Below, one piece after another: positions 17,051 through 27,818 of a stretch of 64,000 bases of DNA. The first letter of the stretch is position 1; every line of letters starts with the position of its first letter. The position numbers and the translations under genes were made by a program. This DNA is from Bradyrhizobium sp. B097. Lineage in GTDB: Bacteria; Pseudomonadota; Alphaproteobacteria; Rhizobiales; Xanthobacteraceae. The stretch lies in NCBI RefSeq assembly GCF_038957035.1, contig NZ_CP152412.1, forward strand, positions 1,732,501 to 1,796,500, read 5' to 3'. The notes beneath the pieces are model-generated. The model saw nothing but the letters and a program-made list of their open reading frames with translations, was not told the origin of the DNA and did no database searches.

Positions 17051-18340
17051 TTGCCGGACATTGCGAGCAGGGAACAGTTCGATGTCAAGCGCGCAGCCTT
17101 TGCCGCGACCATCGGCAACATGCTGGAGTTCTACGACTTCATCACCTACAGCTTCTTTGCGACCGAGATCGGGCGCACCTTCTTTCCGGCGCACAGCGAA
17201 TACGGCAGCCTGATGCTGTCGCTTGCGACCTTCGGCGCCGGTTTCCTGACGCGCCCCATTGGCGGCATCGTGCTCGGCATCTTCTCCGACCGGGTCGGCC
17301 GGCGGCCAGCGATGTTGCTGAGCTTCGCGCTGATGGGTGGCGCGATCCTGACCATCGCGCTGACGCCGTCCTATGCCGCGATCGGCGTTGTGGCTCCGAT
17401 CATCGTGATCCTGGCGCGGATGGTGCAGGGCTTCGCGCTCGGCGGCGAGGTCGGGCCGACCACGGCCTATCTCATCGAGATCGCGGCCCCCCGGAATCGC
17501 GGCCTGGTGGTGGCATGGCAGCCGGCCAGCCAGGAGATCGCGGCGACCGTCGGCGCCCTGGTCGGGGTCATCCTGAGCAGCACGATGGCGCCCGATATGC
17601 TGCAGGCTTACGGATGGCGGGTCGCATTTCTGCTCGGGGCCGTCTGCCTGCCGTTCGGCATCTGGATGCGCCGGACGCTGCCGGAAACGGTGCCTCACGG
17701 CGACCGCGCCGTGGCGGGGGTCGAGCGTTCGAGCCATGTCACGCTGGCGCGTCGGCATCTTCGTGTGATCCTGCTGGCCGTGATGATCCTGGCCAGCGGC
17801 ACGATCTCGACCTACGTGACGCAATACATGACGACCTACGCCAAGAATACGCTGCATGTGTCGCCGTCGCTGGCGTTCACCGTCTCGCTGGTGAGCAACG
17901 GACTTCAGATCATCGGCGCGGTGCTGGGCGGCTGGCTTGCCGACCGGCTCGGACGCAAGCCGATCATGATCTGGCCGCAACTCGTCGTGCTGGTGCTGAC
18001 CTATCCGGCCTTCCTGTGGATCGTCCGGGACCCCGGCGCGTGGTCGCTGCTGTTCGGATTCGGCATCCTGTCATTCATCGGATCGCTGCCGTTCACGGCA
18101 TTTTATGCGGCCTTCACCGAAGCACTGCCGCAGAACATCCGCGGCGGCGTGTTCGCCACGATCTACGCGGTCGCAATCGCGACCTTCGGCGGCACCGCGC
18201 AGCTCGTGGTCACGTGGCTGCTGCACGTGACTGGAGATCCGTTGGCGCCGTCCTGGTATCTGCTGCTCGCAGCAGTGGTCGGCATCGTGGCCATGAGCCT
18301 GATGCCCGAGACCGCGCCGGTGAAGATCGGCGAAAAGTAG
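17051..18340 (+). CDS. MFS transporter, metabolite:H+ symporter (MHS) type
   Basis: The 429-residue transporter has twelve predicted membrane helices. The start KRAAFAATIGNMLEFYDF is characteristic of the MHS group (ShiA, KgtP, ProP, citrate carriers), followed by the motif-A-like SDRVGRRPAMLL and its C-terminal counterpart ADRLGRKPIM. The likely start is TTG 17051 after AAGGAATCGAGAGCG, because no in-frame ATG precedes the conserved N-terminus. It probably imports an organic acid or zwitterion with protons. The substrate is not predictable, and it stands alone between the polysaccharide and encapsulin loci. Confidence 0.88.
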   Translation: MPDIASREQFDVKRAAFAATIGNMLEFYDFITYSFFATEIGRTFFPAHSEYGSLMLSLATFGAGFLTRPIGGIVLGIFSDRVGRRPAMLLSFALMGGAILTIALTPSYAAIGVVAPIIVILARMVQGFALGGEVGPTTAYLIEIAAPRNRGLVVAWQPASQEIAATVGALVGVILSSTMAPDMLQAYGWRVAFLLGAVCLPFGIWMRRTLPETVPHGDRAVAGVERSSHVTLARRHLRVILLAVMILASGTISTYVTQYMTTYAKNTLHVSPSLAFTVSLVSNGLQIIGAVLGGWLADRLGRKPIMIWPQLVVLVLTYPAFLWIVRDPGAWSLLFGFGILSFIGSLPFTAFYAAFTEALPQNIRGGVFATIYAVAIATFGGTAQLVVTWLLHVTGDPLAPSWYLLLAAVVGIVAMSLMPETAPVKIGEK

Positions 18341-18400
18341 CGCGTTTTCGAGCGAAGTGGATACCGGTTCGCGTGAAGAAAACGCGCCAGAACAAAGCGC
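18341..18400. repeat. Dispersed repeat, family B (copy 1)
   Basis: A CGCGTTTTCGAGCGAAG block, then TGGATACCGGTTCGCGT and GAAGAAAACGCG, form an inverted repeat (GCGTTTTC...GAAAACGC) immediately after the MFS stop codon and close to the end of the convergent 63-residue gene. A second copy is at 60101-60202. This word set is a frequent intergenic element in Bradyrhizobium-type genomes. Confidence 0.75.
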
Positions 18401-18405
18401 TGAGC

Positions 18406-18597
18406 TCAGTCCATGTCGCGAAAGGCGTGGCCGTTGGCCTCGATCTCCTTCACGAACTGCGGCGGCAGATTGGCTTGCGCCCAGGTGCCGTCGAACACCC
18501 AGTCCTTGGCATCGGCCAGATCGGGGAGGCCGGCGCCCTTGCGGACATAAAGGCCGACCGACGCCTTCTTCGGGTTGATGTAGAGATCGTAGTCCAT
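18406..18597 (-). CDS. 63-residue protein of unknown function downstream of encapsulin
   Basis: A small acidic protein (begins MDYDLYINPKKASVGLYVRK, ends FRDMD) with a very strong GAGGAGG ribosome-binding site 6 bp before ATG. It lies 85 bp downstream of the encapsulin shell gene on the same strand, so it is probably part of the same transcript. It has no signal peptide, membrane segment, Cys or His cluster, and lacks the Leu-Gly-Ile-Gly-Ser-Leu targeting peptide, so it is not an obvious cargo. The composition (VGLYVRKGAGLPDLADAKDWVF) suggests a compact alpha/beta fold. Function unknown; a nanocompartment accessory role is only a positional hypothesis. Confidence 0.75.
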   Translation of the reverse strand: MDYDLYINPKKASVGLYVRKGAGLPDLADAKDWVFDGTWAQANLPPQFVKEIEANGHAFRDMD

Positions 18598-18682
18598 TGC
18601 GCGCCTCCTCTTCGTTGAAGTTCAACGGAAGCTCCGGCACAGTTCGGCCGGAGGCTTCCTGGAAGAGTCAACGCCGGTGCGA

Positions 18683-19498
18683 CTAGGCGGGTTTCTTCGC
18701 CTCCGGCGCAAGCACCACCGATGCTTCGCTGGTCAGCATCAGGAAGGTGATGGTCTCCTGGAAATACAGCTGGACCGAGGTCGCCGAGTGGCTGAGATAG
18801 CCGATCGAAAGGTCCTGGCCGATCGAGAGCTGGAAATCGCCGCCGCGGGTGGTGAGCAGGACGCCGCCCGCGATTGCGGGTGCCCAGATGATCTTGCCGT
18901 CGATCAGGCGCTGGATGTGCTGCAGCACGGGGTAGCCGTCGTCGGTCGCACCGCCGATCGCGGTATAGGGCTCGGTGCCGAGCAGCAGCGTATAGGGACC
19001 GTTGACGCCGGCGAGCCGCAACTGGCTGACCGCCTGCGCGACCACGGCGGGGTAATTCTTGATGCTCGACGGCAGCTTCAGCACCGGGTTGCTGGTGCCC
19101 TGACGGATGCCCTGAATGCCGGCGGCGGTGTAGCCATCGAACACCGCGCGATCCTCGGCGAAGGCGATCTTTCGCGCGGCTTCCTTGAGCGGATCCCAGT
19201 CGGAATCATTGGAGCCGCGTTCGACGTCGTCGATCGCCTGGCGCGACAGCTCGAACGGCACGCGCAGCTCGACCAGCGCGCGCACGTCACGCTGCGTCGC
19301 CTCGACCCCGTCGCCGGGTGTCGCAATTTTCTTCAGATGGCCGGTGCCGACCGCGGAAAAGTCCGTGCCCTTCGGACCATCGACGTCGACGACACGGCGC
19401 GCCGCCAAGTGGCGCTTCAACGTCCGCGAGGCCTCCTCTTCGATCTGGGCCCATGCCGCGTCTGAGATGGGGGCCAGTCCCCGATGAAGATTATTCAT
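18683..19498 (-). CDS. Encapsulin shell protein (family 1, linocin M18-like)
   Basis: The 271-residue protein is the capsid subunit of an encapsulin nanocompartment. It has the family's opening (NNLHRGLAPISDAAWAQIEEEA), the RRVVDVDGPKG and AVGTG stretches, the E-loop region, ELSRQAIDDVERGSNDSDWDPLKEAARKIAFAEDRAVFDGY and the C-terminal LSIGYLSHSATSVQLYFQET. Length (about 265-270) and fold class (HK97) match. The shell should self-assemble around cargo bearing the targeting peptide, here the DyP peroxidase. ATG 19496-19498 overlaps the DyP stop codon by eight bases, so the two are translationally coupled, with cargo first and shell second. Confidence 0.97.
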   Translation of the reverse strand: MNNLHRGLAPISDAAWAQIEEEASRTLKRHLAARRVVDVDGPKGTDFSAVGTGHLKKIATPGDGVEATQRDVRALVELRVPFELSRQAIDDVERGSNDSDWDPLKEAARKIAFAEDRAVFDGYTAAGIQGIRQGTSNPVLKLPSSIKNYPAVVAQAVSQLRLAGVNGPYTLLLGTEPYTAIGGATDDGYPVLQHIQRLIDGKIIWAPAIAGGVLLTTRGGDFQLSIGQDLSIGYLSHSATSVQLYFQETITFLMLTSEASVVLAPEAKKPA

Positions 19499-20552
19499 GT
19501 CCAGCCTCTCCTTTGAGTGAGCCGATCCCGAGCGAGCCGTCGGACGGCGGTATTTTTTGTGCAGGTGCCTCGTCGGCCCCGGCGTCGTCCAGCGACGGCT
19601 CAGCGGGCGCGGGTGCAGGTGGTTCGCTGGTGACGTCCTCCAGGAAGGTCGCAGACGGGATGAAGAACAGCGTGCCGGTTACGGCGCGACTGAAGTCGAG
19701 CAGGCGGTCGTAATTACCCGGCGGCTTGCCGACGAACATGTTCTCCAGCATCTGCTCGATCCGGTGCGGGGACTTGGCATAGCCGATGAAATAAGTGCCG
19801 AACTCGCCCCTGCTGATGTTGCCGAACGGCATGTTGTCGCGCACGATGTCGAGCTCCTCGCCGTTCTCGACGATCGTCGTCAGCGCGTTATGCGCGTAGC
19901 TCGGCTTCACCGCATCGTCGAGCTCGATGTCCGACAGCTTGGTGCGGCCGATGATCTTCTCCTGCATCTCGACCGGCAGCTCGTTCCACTTCTTCAGATC
20001 GTGCAGGTATTTTTGCACGATCACATAGCTGCCGCCGGCGAAGGCTGCGTCCTCGTCGCCGATGATCGTCGCCTCGGTCGCCGCCTGGTCTTCCGGGTTC
20101 TCCGTGCCGTCGACGAAGCCGAGCAGGTCGCGCTCGTCGAAATATTTGAAGCCGTGCACCTCGTCCGAGGTGGCAACCGCATCGCCGAGCCGTGACATGA
20201 TCTGTGTCGCGAGCTCGAAGCACAGGTCCATCGGCACGGCGCGGATGTGGAACAGCAGGTCGCCTGGTGTGGCGACGGCGTGGTGGACGCCGTTGATCTC
20301 GCGGAACGGATGCAGACCTTGCGGCTTCGGCGCACCGAACAGCCGGTCCCACGAATCCGAGCCGATGCCCATCACGCAGGACAGCCGGCCCTCGAGATCG
20401 CGGAAGCCGACCGCGCGCACCAGCGCAGCCACGTCCGCACATAGCGACCGCACCACGGTATCAAATTCCGGATTGGGCTTGATCGTGACCGCAAGGAAGA
20501 TGGCCGCGCGCGTCAGTTTCGCAGCGACCGGTTGCGGAACGGCTGATGGCAC
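19491..20552 (-). CDS. Dye-decolorizing peroxidase (DyP), encapsulin cargo
   Basis: A 353-residue haem peroxidase. The DyP hallmark GFVDG (residues 145-149, distal Asp), the expected proximal haem His in PSYAHNALTTI (about H221) and the distal Arg in DIVRDNMPFG (about R247) are all present. The extra tail after residue 310 is Pro/Ala/Glu-rich and flexible, and ends in DGSLGIGSLKGEAGHE, containing the classic encapsulation peptide SLGIGSLK. The enzyme is therefore expected inside the shell encoded next. GTG 20552 is chosen because AAGGAG lies 6 bp upstream, giving a start ten codons inside the longest frame. Likely role: H2O2-dependent oxidation in oxidative stress defence. Confidence 0.96.
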   Translation of the reverse strand: MPSAVPQPVAAKLTRAAIFLAVTIKPNPEFDTVVRSLCADVAALVRAVGFRDLEGRLSCVMGIGSDSWDRLFGAPKPQGLHPFREINGVHHAVATPGDLLFHIRAVPMDLCFELATQIMSRLGDAVATSDEVHGFKYFDERDLLGFVDGTENPEDQAATEATIIGDEDAAFAGGSYVIVQKYLHDLKKWNELPVEMQEKIIGRTKLSDIELDDAVKPSYAHNALTTIVENGEELDIVRDNMPFGNISRGEFGTYFIGYAKSPHRIEQMLENMFVGKPPGNYDRLLDFSRAVTGTLFFIPSATFLEDVTSEPPAPAPAEPSLDDAGADEAPAQKIPPSDGSLGIGSLKGEAGHE

Positions 20553-20669
20553 GCATCTCTCCTTAACTAACGGCACTTCCACGCGAAAAAGCCTGAACCG
20601 GACGCCGGATCGACGTCCAGACAGGGGCAGAGGAGCATGCCATCGGAGCCTTTACAAGAGCCCGGATTG

Positions 20670-20939
20670 CTAGGCTTCCGCGGATGGACCAACCGGCTTT
20701 CCGGACTTCTCCTCCTCGAGGGTCACGGCAATGGCTGCGTTGGCTGACAGCCGGACCTTGGTGCCTTCGACACCGGCAACGAAGCCGAGCTCGATATAGT
20801 GGTGATGGCCTTTGTGGAAGCCGTCGCTTTCGCTCTTCTTGAGCTTGATGCGGTTGCCTTCCACGTGATCGACGGTGCCGACATGCACGCCGTCGGCGCC
20901 GATGACCTCCATGTTGTCCTTGATGTTCTGCTGCGTCAT
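20670..20939 (-). CDS. DUF2171 domain protein (PRC-barrel-like)
   Basis: An 89-residue protein beginning MTQQNIKDNMEVIGADGVHV and continuing GTVDHVEGNRIKLKK...HHYIELGFV, the pattern of DUF2171 (I.e.M.V.gaDG..vGtVD.veg..IkL.k). These small beta-rich proteins resemble PRC barrels and are common in stress-related gene sets; their biochemical role is unknown. ATG 20939 is preceded by CAGGGAGAGCGCC. The C-terminus is Glu/Lys-rich. It lies between clpB and the DyP/encapsulin pair on the same strand, with spaces of about 100 bp, so an independent promoter is possible. Confidence 0.85.
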   Translation of the reverse strand: MTQQNIKDNMEVIGADGVHVGTVDHVEGNRIKLKKSESDGFHKGHHHYIELGFVAGVEGTKVRLSANAAIAVTLEEEKSGKPVGPSAEA

Positions 20940-21041
20940 GGCGCTCTCCCTGGTTGCAGGTCGGCTTGTATATCCAGCTTGCATATGATGCGCCCGGACG
21001 ACGCGGCGATGACGGCGCGTCGTCGGCGATCCCGGCTTCGC

Positions 21042-23654
<2,613 letters not shown>

Positions 23655-23804
23655 CGTGGCACCTCAAGGCAGCACAGGCTCGTCGAGATCCATTATGCCA
23701 TGCATTGCCGCCGGCGACAGATGGCGGAACGATGACATCCATCATGCGACCGACGTCCAATCGTGCCGGGCGGAGAACCGCGGGCCTGACGCCACCGCTG
23801 CTCG

Positions 23805-23834
23805 TATCGTGTGGTCGTTTCAGGGGAGTGTCAA
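23805..23834 (-). promoter_or_regulatory. Candidate promoter for clpB
   Basis: Read on the minus strand there is TTGACA (23829-23834), an 18-bp spacer, then ACGATA (23805-23810), about 150 bp before the clpB start. It resembles a housekeeping or heat-shock-sigma promoter, but the spacer and -10 are imperfect and other options exist nearer the gene. Confidence 0.3.
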
Positions 23835-24256
23835 TCGCGGAGCGCGGCCGCCGGCATACCGCTTTTGAGGTGTTGCGACTGCCGGTGTTCGCCTTTGGCA
23901 CTCATCCGGAGGCATTGCTACGGACGCGCCGACAAATCGGGGCCCGCATCACGCAGATGGCGGCTCGGCTGATCGCGGTGCCTGCGAAATGAGCCGCGCG
24001 ACGAGTCCGGATGGTTGCAATCGTGCGAGAGCCGAAGTCATATTCGCGATTTCAGCAGCTGTCATCTCGCCCCTTGCGGAATGCACGCGATGATGCAGAC
24101 GTGCGTCGCGCGCTGTTCCACTGAATCGCGCGATGATGAGTCACTGCACACTCTGAACCGTCGATGAATGGCTGCGTGATGCGTGTGGCGCTGTTTCAGG
24201 TTGATGTAAGGTCGAGGCGCTAGCGATGAAAGTGTGTCGGTACGTTGCCGATGCAC

Positions 24257-24281
24257 GGAACTTTGTTCCGGTTCTCACGTT
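24257..24281 (+). promoter_or_regulatory. EcfG (general stress response) promoter
   Basis: GGAAC (24257-24261), a 16-bp spacer and CGTT (24278-24281) match the alphaproteobacterial PhyR-NepR-EcfG promoter consensus GGAAC-N16/17-CGTT. The start codon of the YXWGXW protein lies 26 bp beyond, leaving room for a short leader with its GAAGAGG ribosome-binding site. Confidence 0.8.
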
Positions 24282-24307
24282 GAACGTGCTCATCGAAGAG
24301 GCTCCCA

Positions 24308-25708
24308 ATGATCACTCGTCTTCTTTCGACCGCGTCGTGCGCCGCGCTGGCTACGGCGCTGTTCACCGCGACGGCCGTGCCGGCAATCGCGCAGGATGCG
24401 GCATGCGCGCCGGTCGCTGCCGTCGAGACCGCGCCGCCGCCGTTGCCGACCTACGATCAGCCGCCGGTGCCGGGGCCCGGTTACATGTGGTCTCCGGGCA
24501 ATTGGTCGTGGGACGAGGATCGCGGCGATTACTACTGGGTGCCGGGCACCTGGGTGCAGCCGCCGCGGGTCGGGCTGCTCTGGACCCCCGGTTACTGGGG
24601 CGCGTTCGGCGGCGGCTTCATTTTCCATCAGGGCTATTGGGGCGATCGCGTCGGCTTCTACGGCGGCATCAATTACGGCTTCGGCTACGGCGGTTCAGGC
24701 TATGAAGGCGGCCGCTGGGATCACGGCAACTTCTTCTACAATCGCACCGTGAACAATCTGGAAGGCGCGCGGATCACCAACGTTTACGAGAAGAACGTCA
24801 CGATCAATCAGACCACCATCAATAACGTCAGCTACAATGGCGGCCGCGGCGGCATCGAGGTACGGCCGACTCCCGCCGAACGTACGATCGCCAAGGAACA
24901 GCATTTCGCGGCGACCCCGTTGCAACGCAAGCAGGTCGAGACCGCAAGCCAGGATCCGAGCCTGTTCAAGCGGACCAACAACGGCGTGCCCGCAGTCGCT
25001 GCAACGGCGCGGCCCGGCGAGTTGAAGGGACCGGGTGTGGTCCGCGCGCGGCCGGCCGGCGAGGTGGTGCCTGCCAGCGCTGCACGGCCAGCGGCCGGGG
25101 AGCCGGCGCGGCCGGGAACTGCGGCTGCACCTGCGGCTGACTCCCATGCGCTTCCGGTCCCGGGTAAGGAGCTTCCGGCCGCTCAGCAGAACAAGCCGGC
25201 AGCCGAGGAGAAGCGCGCAGCTCCTGCTCCCGAGACGAAGGTTGAGCCGCACCCTGCTGCACCGGCGGCTGGCGGTTCGCATGCGCTTCCGGTCCCCGAG
25301 AAGGGCGTTGCGGCGCATCCGCCCGCCGAGGCGAACAAGCCCGCGGTCGACGAAAAGCGCACAGCGCCCGCCGCCGAGCCGAAGGTTGAGCCGCGGCCTG
25401 CAACGGAAGCGGCGCGTCCTGCCGCACCGGAGAGGCGGCCTGAGGAGGTGCGCAAGGAGGAGCCGCGGCCCGAGCCTGCCGCGAAGCCCGTCGCGCGGCC
25501 GGAGCAGGCCGCAAGACCCGAAGCACGACCGGAGCCCGCGCCAAGGCCGGAAGCACGGCCGGAGACGATGGCTCGCCCTGAGGCGCATCCGCAGTCGGCA
25601 GCACGGCCGGAGCCGCACATTCAGGCCGCGCCGCACGTTCAGGCGCCGCCGCATGCTGCGCCCGCCGCAGGTCACCCCGCGGAGGAGAAGCGGCAAGAGC
25701 AACGCTGA
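24308..25708 (+). CDS. YXWGXW-repeat secreted protein with Pro/Ala/Glu-rich tail
   Basis: A 466-residue exported protein with a signal peptide cleaved near AIAQ-DA. Residues 50-110 hold repeats of the YXWGXW family (YMWSPGNWSWDE, YYWVPGTWVQPP, LLWTPGYWG, FHQGYWGDR), followed by a Gly/Tyr-rich stretch and an Asn-rich beta segment (NVYEKNVTINQTTINNV). From about residue 235 the chain is Pro/Ala/Arg/Glu-rich. It contains a 45-residue tandem duplication beginning SHALPVP (25142 and 25277) and many RPE/RPEA units, and is probably an extended periplasmic or wall-spanning segment. Transcription is expected from the EcfG promoter just upstream, so it is likely a general-stress envelope protein. Its molecular function is unknown. 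Confidence 0.88.
   Translation: MITRLLSTASCAALATALFTATAVPAIAQDAACAPVAAVETAPPPLPTYDQPPVPGPGYMWSPGNWSWDEDRGDYYWVPGTWVQPPRVGLLWTPGYWGAFGGGFIFHQGYWGDRVGFYGGINYGFGYGGSGYEGGRWDHGNFFYNRTVNNLEGARITNVYEKNVTINQTTINNVSYNGGRGGIEVRPTPAERTIAKEQHFAATPLQRKQVETASQDPSLFKRTNNGVPAVAATARPGELKGPGVVRARPAGEVVPASAARPAAGEPARPGTAAAPAADSHALPVPGKELPAAQQNKPAAEEKRAAPAPETKVEPHPAAPAAGGSHALPVPEKGVAAHPPAEANKPAVDEKRTAPAAEPKVEPRPATEAARPAAPERRPEEVRKEEPRPEPAAKPVARPEQAARPEARPEPAPRPEARPETMARPEAHPQSAARPEPHIQAAPHVQAPPHAAPAAGHPAEEKRQEQR
25142..25411 (+). repeat. In-frame 135-bp tandem duplication inside the YXWGXW gene
   Basis: Two 45-codon units begin with SHALPVP at 25142 and 25277 and share NKPA..EKR.AP..E.KVEP.P. They have diverged in sequence but not in length, indicating an older in-frame duplication of the Pro/Glu-rich tail. 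Confidence 0.8.
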
Positions 25709-25716
25709 GGTACAAT

Positions 25717-25748
25717 CGCGCTCCGCCGGCTCGTTCCGGCGGAGCGCG
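25717..25748 (+). terminator. Strong hairpin after the YXWGXW gene
   Basis: A perfect 13-bp inverted repeat (CGCGCTCCGCCGG / CCGGCGGAGCGCG) with a 6-nt loop lies nine bases after the stop codon and is followed by a pyrimidine-rich CACTCTCTTCTTCCC run. It probably ends the stress-induced transcript, although the T tract is weak. Confidence 0.65.
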
Positions 25749-25794
25749 CACTCTCTTCTTCCCGCGCGCAGGCGATCATCACTGGAGGTCGGTC

Positions 25795-25977
25795 ATGGCA
25801 CAGAGTCACGGTGGCAGCGGACAGCTTGACGACGGCAAGCCGCGCCTGAGCGAGGACGATATGCAGCGAGCCCTGCTGGGTCCGCGGGGCGTGCCGGGCA
25901 AGCCGGATCCCGCCAGGATGACGCCGCAGCAGAAAAAGAACATGCCGAACTATCTCGATCCCGGACACACCTCGTAG
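25795..25977 (+). CDS. 60-residue hydrophilic protein of unknown function
   Basis: Begins MAQSHGGSGQLDDGKPRLSE and ends MPNYLDPGHTS. ATG 25795 has a strong GGAGG 6 bp upstream. It is very polar, rich in Gly, Pro, Asp and Lys, with no signal peptide or membrane segment, and probably disordered. It sits between two stress genes and after a terminator-like hairpin, so it needs its own promoter or readthrough. Function unknown. Confidence 0.7.
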   Translation: MAQSHGGSGQLDDGKPRLSEDDMQRALLGPRGVPGKPDPARMTPQQKKNMPNYLDPGHTS

Positions 25978-26100
25978 CGGGCCGCGATCTGAGCGCATGC
26001 TGCGTCGCCCATTGCCGGGCGACGTGCGAGCGCACTTGCAAATCGGCTGCTTTTGCGCCCTCATGATTGCAGGTGCACTCACGGTGTTGCGGAGCATGTT

Positions 26101-27003
26101 GTGAGAAATCCGTACGAGGTTCTTGGCGTTGCCCCGACGGCGTCCTCGGCCGATATCCAGAAGGCCTATCGCAAGCTGGCGAAGAAGCTGCATCCGGATC
26201 TCAATCCGGGTGACAAGGCAGCCGAGGAAAAGTTCAAGGAAGTCGCCGCGGCGAACGATCTGCTCTCGGATGCCGACAAGCGCAAGCGCTTTGACGCCGG
26301 CGAGATCGACGCGAGCGGTGCCGAGCGGCCGCAGCATCGCTACTACCGGGATTTCGCCACCGCGGGTGAGGGGCATTCCTACGCCGACAGTTCCGGTTAT
26401 GCCGACTATATGGACCAGGACGACGCGTTCGCCGAGCTGCTCCGGCGCAGTGAGCAGGCACGCGCCAACCGGCGCGGCCGCGACCTGCATTATAGCCTCG
26501 CGATCGATTTCGCGGAATCGATCACCGGCGCGAGCAAGCGCCTGACGCTTCCCGACGGCGGCACGCTCGACGTCACGATCCCGCCGGGGCTCGTCGACGG
26601 CCAGGTCATTCGCCTGCGTGGCAAGGGTATGCCCGGCAGCGGCAAGGGCGGTCCCGGCGACGCGCTGATCGAGGTCGAGGTTCGCCCTGATCCGCGCTTC
26701 ACCCGCGAGGGCGACGACATCTCGCTGGAATTGCCGATCTCGCTGTCAGAGGCCGTGCTCGGCGGCAAGGTCAACGTTCCGACGCCGACCGGCGCGGTCA
26801 CCATGACGGTTCCGAAGGGCTCGAACACCGGCACGACGATGCGGTTGCGCGGCAAGGGCGCGCCCAAGGTCGGCGGCGGTCATGGCGATGAGTTCGTCAA
26901 GCTCAAGGTGGTCCTGCCCAAAGGACCCGATCCTGCGCTCGAGGCGTTCGTGTCGAACTGGGATCGCAAGGGATTCAATCCACGCGATGATGGTGCATCA
27001 TGA
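26101..27003 (+). CDS. CbpA-like DnaJ co-chaperone
   Basis: A 300-residue type II J-protein. The J-domain is at residues 1-65 with the HPD motif in [13 protein letters not shown] linker and two C-terminal substrate-binding domains follow ([24 protein letters not shown]..., [40 protein letters not shown]). There is no zinc finger, as expected for CbpA. The start is GTG 26101, with GGAG 6 bp upstream and directly before NPYEVLGV; the longer frame is unsupported. It acts with DnaK. The following CbpM gene overlaps its stop codon (ATGA), the usual CbpA-CbpM pairing. Confidence 0.93.
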   Translation: MRNPYEVLGVAPTASSADIQKAYRKLAKKLHPDLNPGDKAAEEKFKEVAAANDLLSDADKRKRFDAGEIDASGAERPQHRYYRDFATAGEGHSYADSSGYADYMDQDDAFAELLRRSEQARANRRGRDLHYSLAIDFAESITGASKRLTLPDGGTLDVTIPPGLVDGQVIRLRGKGMPGSGKGGPGDALIEVEVRPDPRFTREGDDISLELPISLSEAVLGGKVNVPTPTGAVTMTVPKGSNTGTTMRLRGKGAPKVGGGHGDEFVKLKVVLPKGPDPALEAFVSNWDRKGFNPRDDGAS

Positions 27004-27275
27004 ACAAGAAGCAGTTCCTGATCGATGCGGGTCTCGAGGTGCAGACCCTGGAGTTCTGGATCGAGCAGCAATGGCTCGTTCCGGACGAGACCATGCACGA
27101 GATCAGCTTCTCCGACACCGACCTGGCGCGCGCGCATCTGATCCGCGATCTGAAGGGCGATTTCGGCGTCAACGACGAGGGGATCGACGTCATCCTGCAT
27201 CTGGTCGACCAGCTGCACGGCCTGCGCCGTGCGTTCGAGGAGTTGCACAAGGATATCGCGTCATCGCCGCGCTAG
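27000..27275 (+). CDS. Chaperone modulator CbpM-like (MerR-type HTH)
   Basis: The 91-residue protein matches CbpM in size, fold and context: an N-terminal winged-helix-like stretch ([23 protein letters not shown]), then [40 protein letters not shown]. CbpM binds the J-domain of CbpA and inhibits its co-chaperone activity. Its ATG overlaps the stop codon of the DnaJ-like gene by four bases, so production of chaperone and inhibitor is coupled. Confidence 0.9.
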   Translation: MNKKQFLIDAGLEVQTLEFWIEQQWLVPDETMHEISFSDTDLARAHLIRDLKGDFGVNDEGIDVILHLVDQLHGLRRAFEELHKDIASSPR

Positions 27276-27315
27276 CCGCCTCGCTTGCGGCGAACCTCGG
27301 TCCCGGGAGACGATC

Positions 27316-27540
27316 ATGACGGACAAGCCGACACCGCTGGCCCATGGCGAGATCGACGTTCTGATTTTGCAGGCGCTGGTGCGCAAGCTGATCGCCAAGG
27401 GCGTGCTGACGCCGGACGACGTCCGCGCGATGCTGTTCGAGGCCGCGAAAAATCTCGACCTTGTCGGCAGCGAGCTGACGACGGAAGCCGCCAACATCAT
27501 CGTGCAGGAAGATCTGGCGCCCGCGTTTCTTGGTGGCTGA
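27316..27540 (+). CDS. 74-residue small protein of unknown function
   Basis: Begins MTDKPTPLAHGEIDVLILQA and is predicted mainly helical and acidic. GGGAGA precedes ATG 27316 by 7 bp. It follows the DnaJ/CbpM pair after 40 bp, probably in the same operon. The repeated amphipathic pattern (LVRKLIAKGVLTPDDVRAML) could form a helical hairpin. No domain was recognised. Confidence 0.7.
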   Translation: MTDKPTPLAHGEIDVLILQALVRKLIAKGVLTPDDVRAMLFEAAKNLDLVGSELTTEAANIIVQEDLAPAFLGG

Positions 27541-27545
27541 TTTCC

Positions 27546-27779
27546 TCAGGTCTGCCCGCTGCGGTTGGAGACCAGCCGGATTTGCGTGATCTGGTCGGCG
27601 TTGCCGGCGAGATAGGCTTGCGCGTCGCGCACCAGACGCTCGATCGCCGCGGCGTCATAGCTCGGATGGCGGGTGTTCAGATGCAGATCGGTCTCGATCT
27701 GCATCACATTGGTCGTGGCCTCGGCGCCGATCTCGATCGAGAACGACACCAGTGAAACGTGCGGGCTCTTGAATGCCAT
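27546..27779 (-). CDS. 77-residue small protein of unknown function
   Basis: Begins MAFKSPHVSLVSFSIEIGAE. A good GAAAGGAGATCAAGAC ribosome-binding region precedes ATG. It starts 40 bp after the antiporter gene on the same strand, so the two are likely co-transcribed. The N-terminal beta-like stretch and LVRDAQAYLAGNADQITQIRL helix do not match a family I can name. No signal peptide or membrane segment. Confidence 0.65.
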   Translation of the reverse strand: MAFKSPHVSLVSFSIEIGAEATTNVMQIETDLHLNTRHPSYDAAAIERLVRDAQAYLAGNADQITQIRLVSNRSGQT

Positions 27780-27818
27780 GTCTTGATCTCCTTTCGTCGC
27801 GCAGTGGGCGCCGTGACC

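Larger units (their letters stand above)
23655..24307. other. 653-bp divergent intergenic region (clpB / YXWGXW protein)
   Basis: Several short frames cross this region, but none has a convincing ribosome-binding site, family motif or conserved look. It contains a probable EcfG promoter at its right end (24257-24281) and a weaker TTGACA promoter candidate facing clpB (23805-23834). The central 400 bp holds nothing recognisable. Confidence 0.5.
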
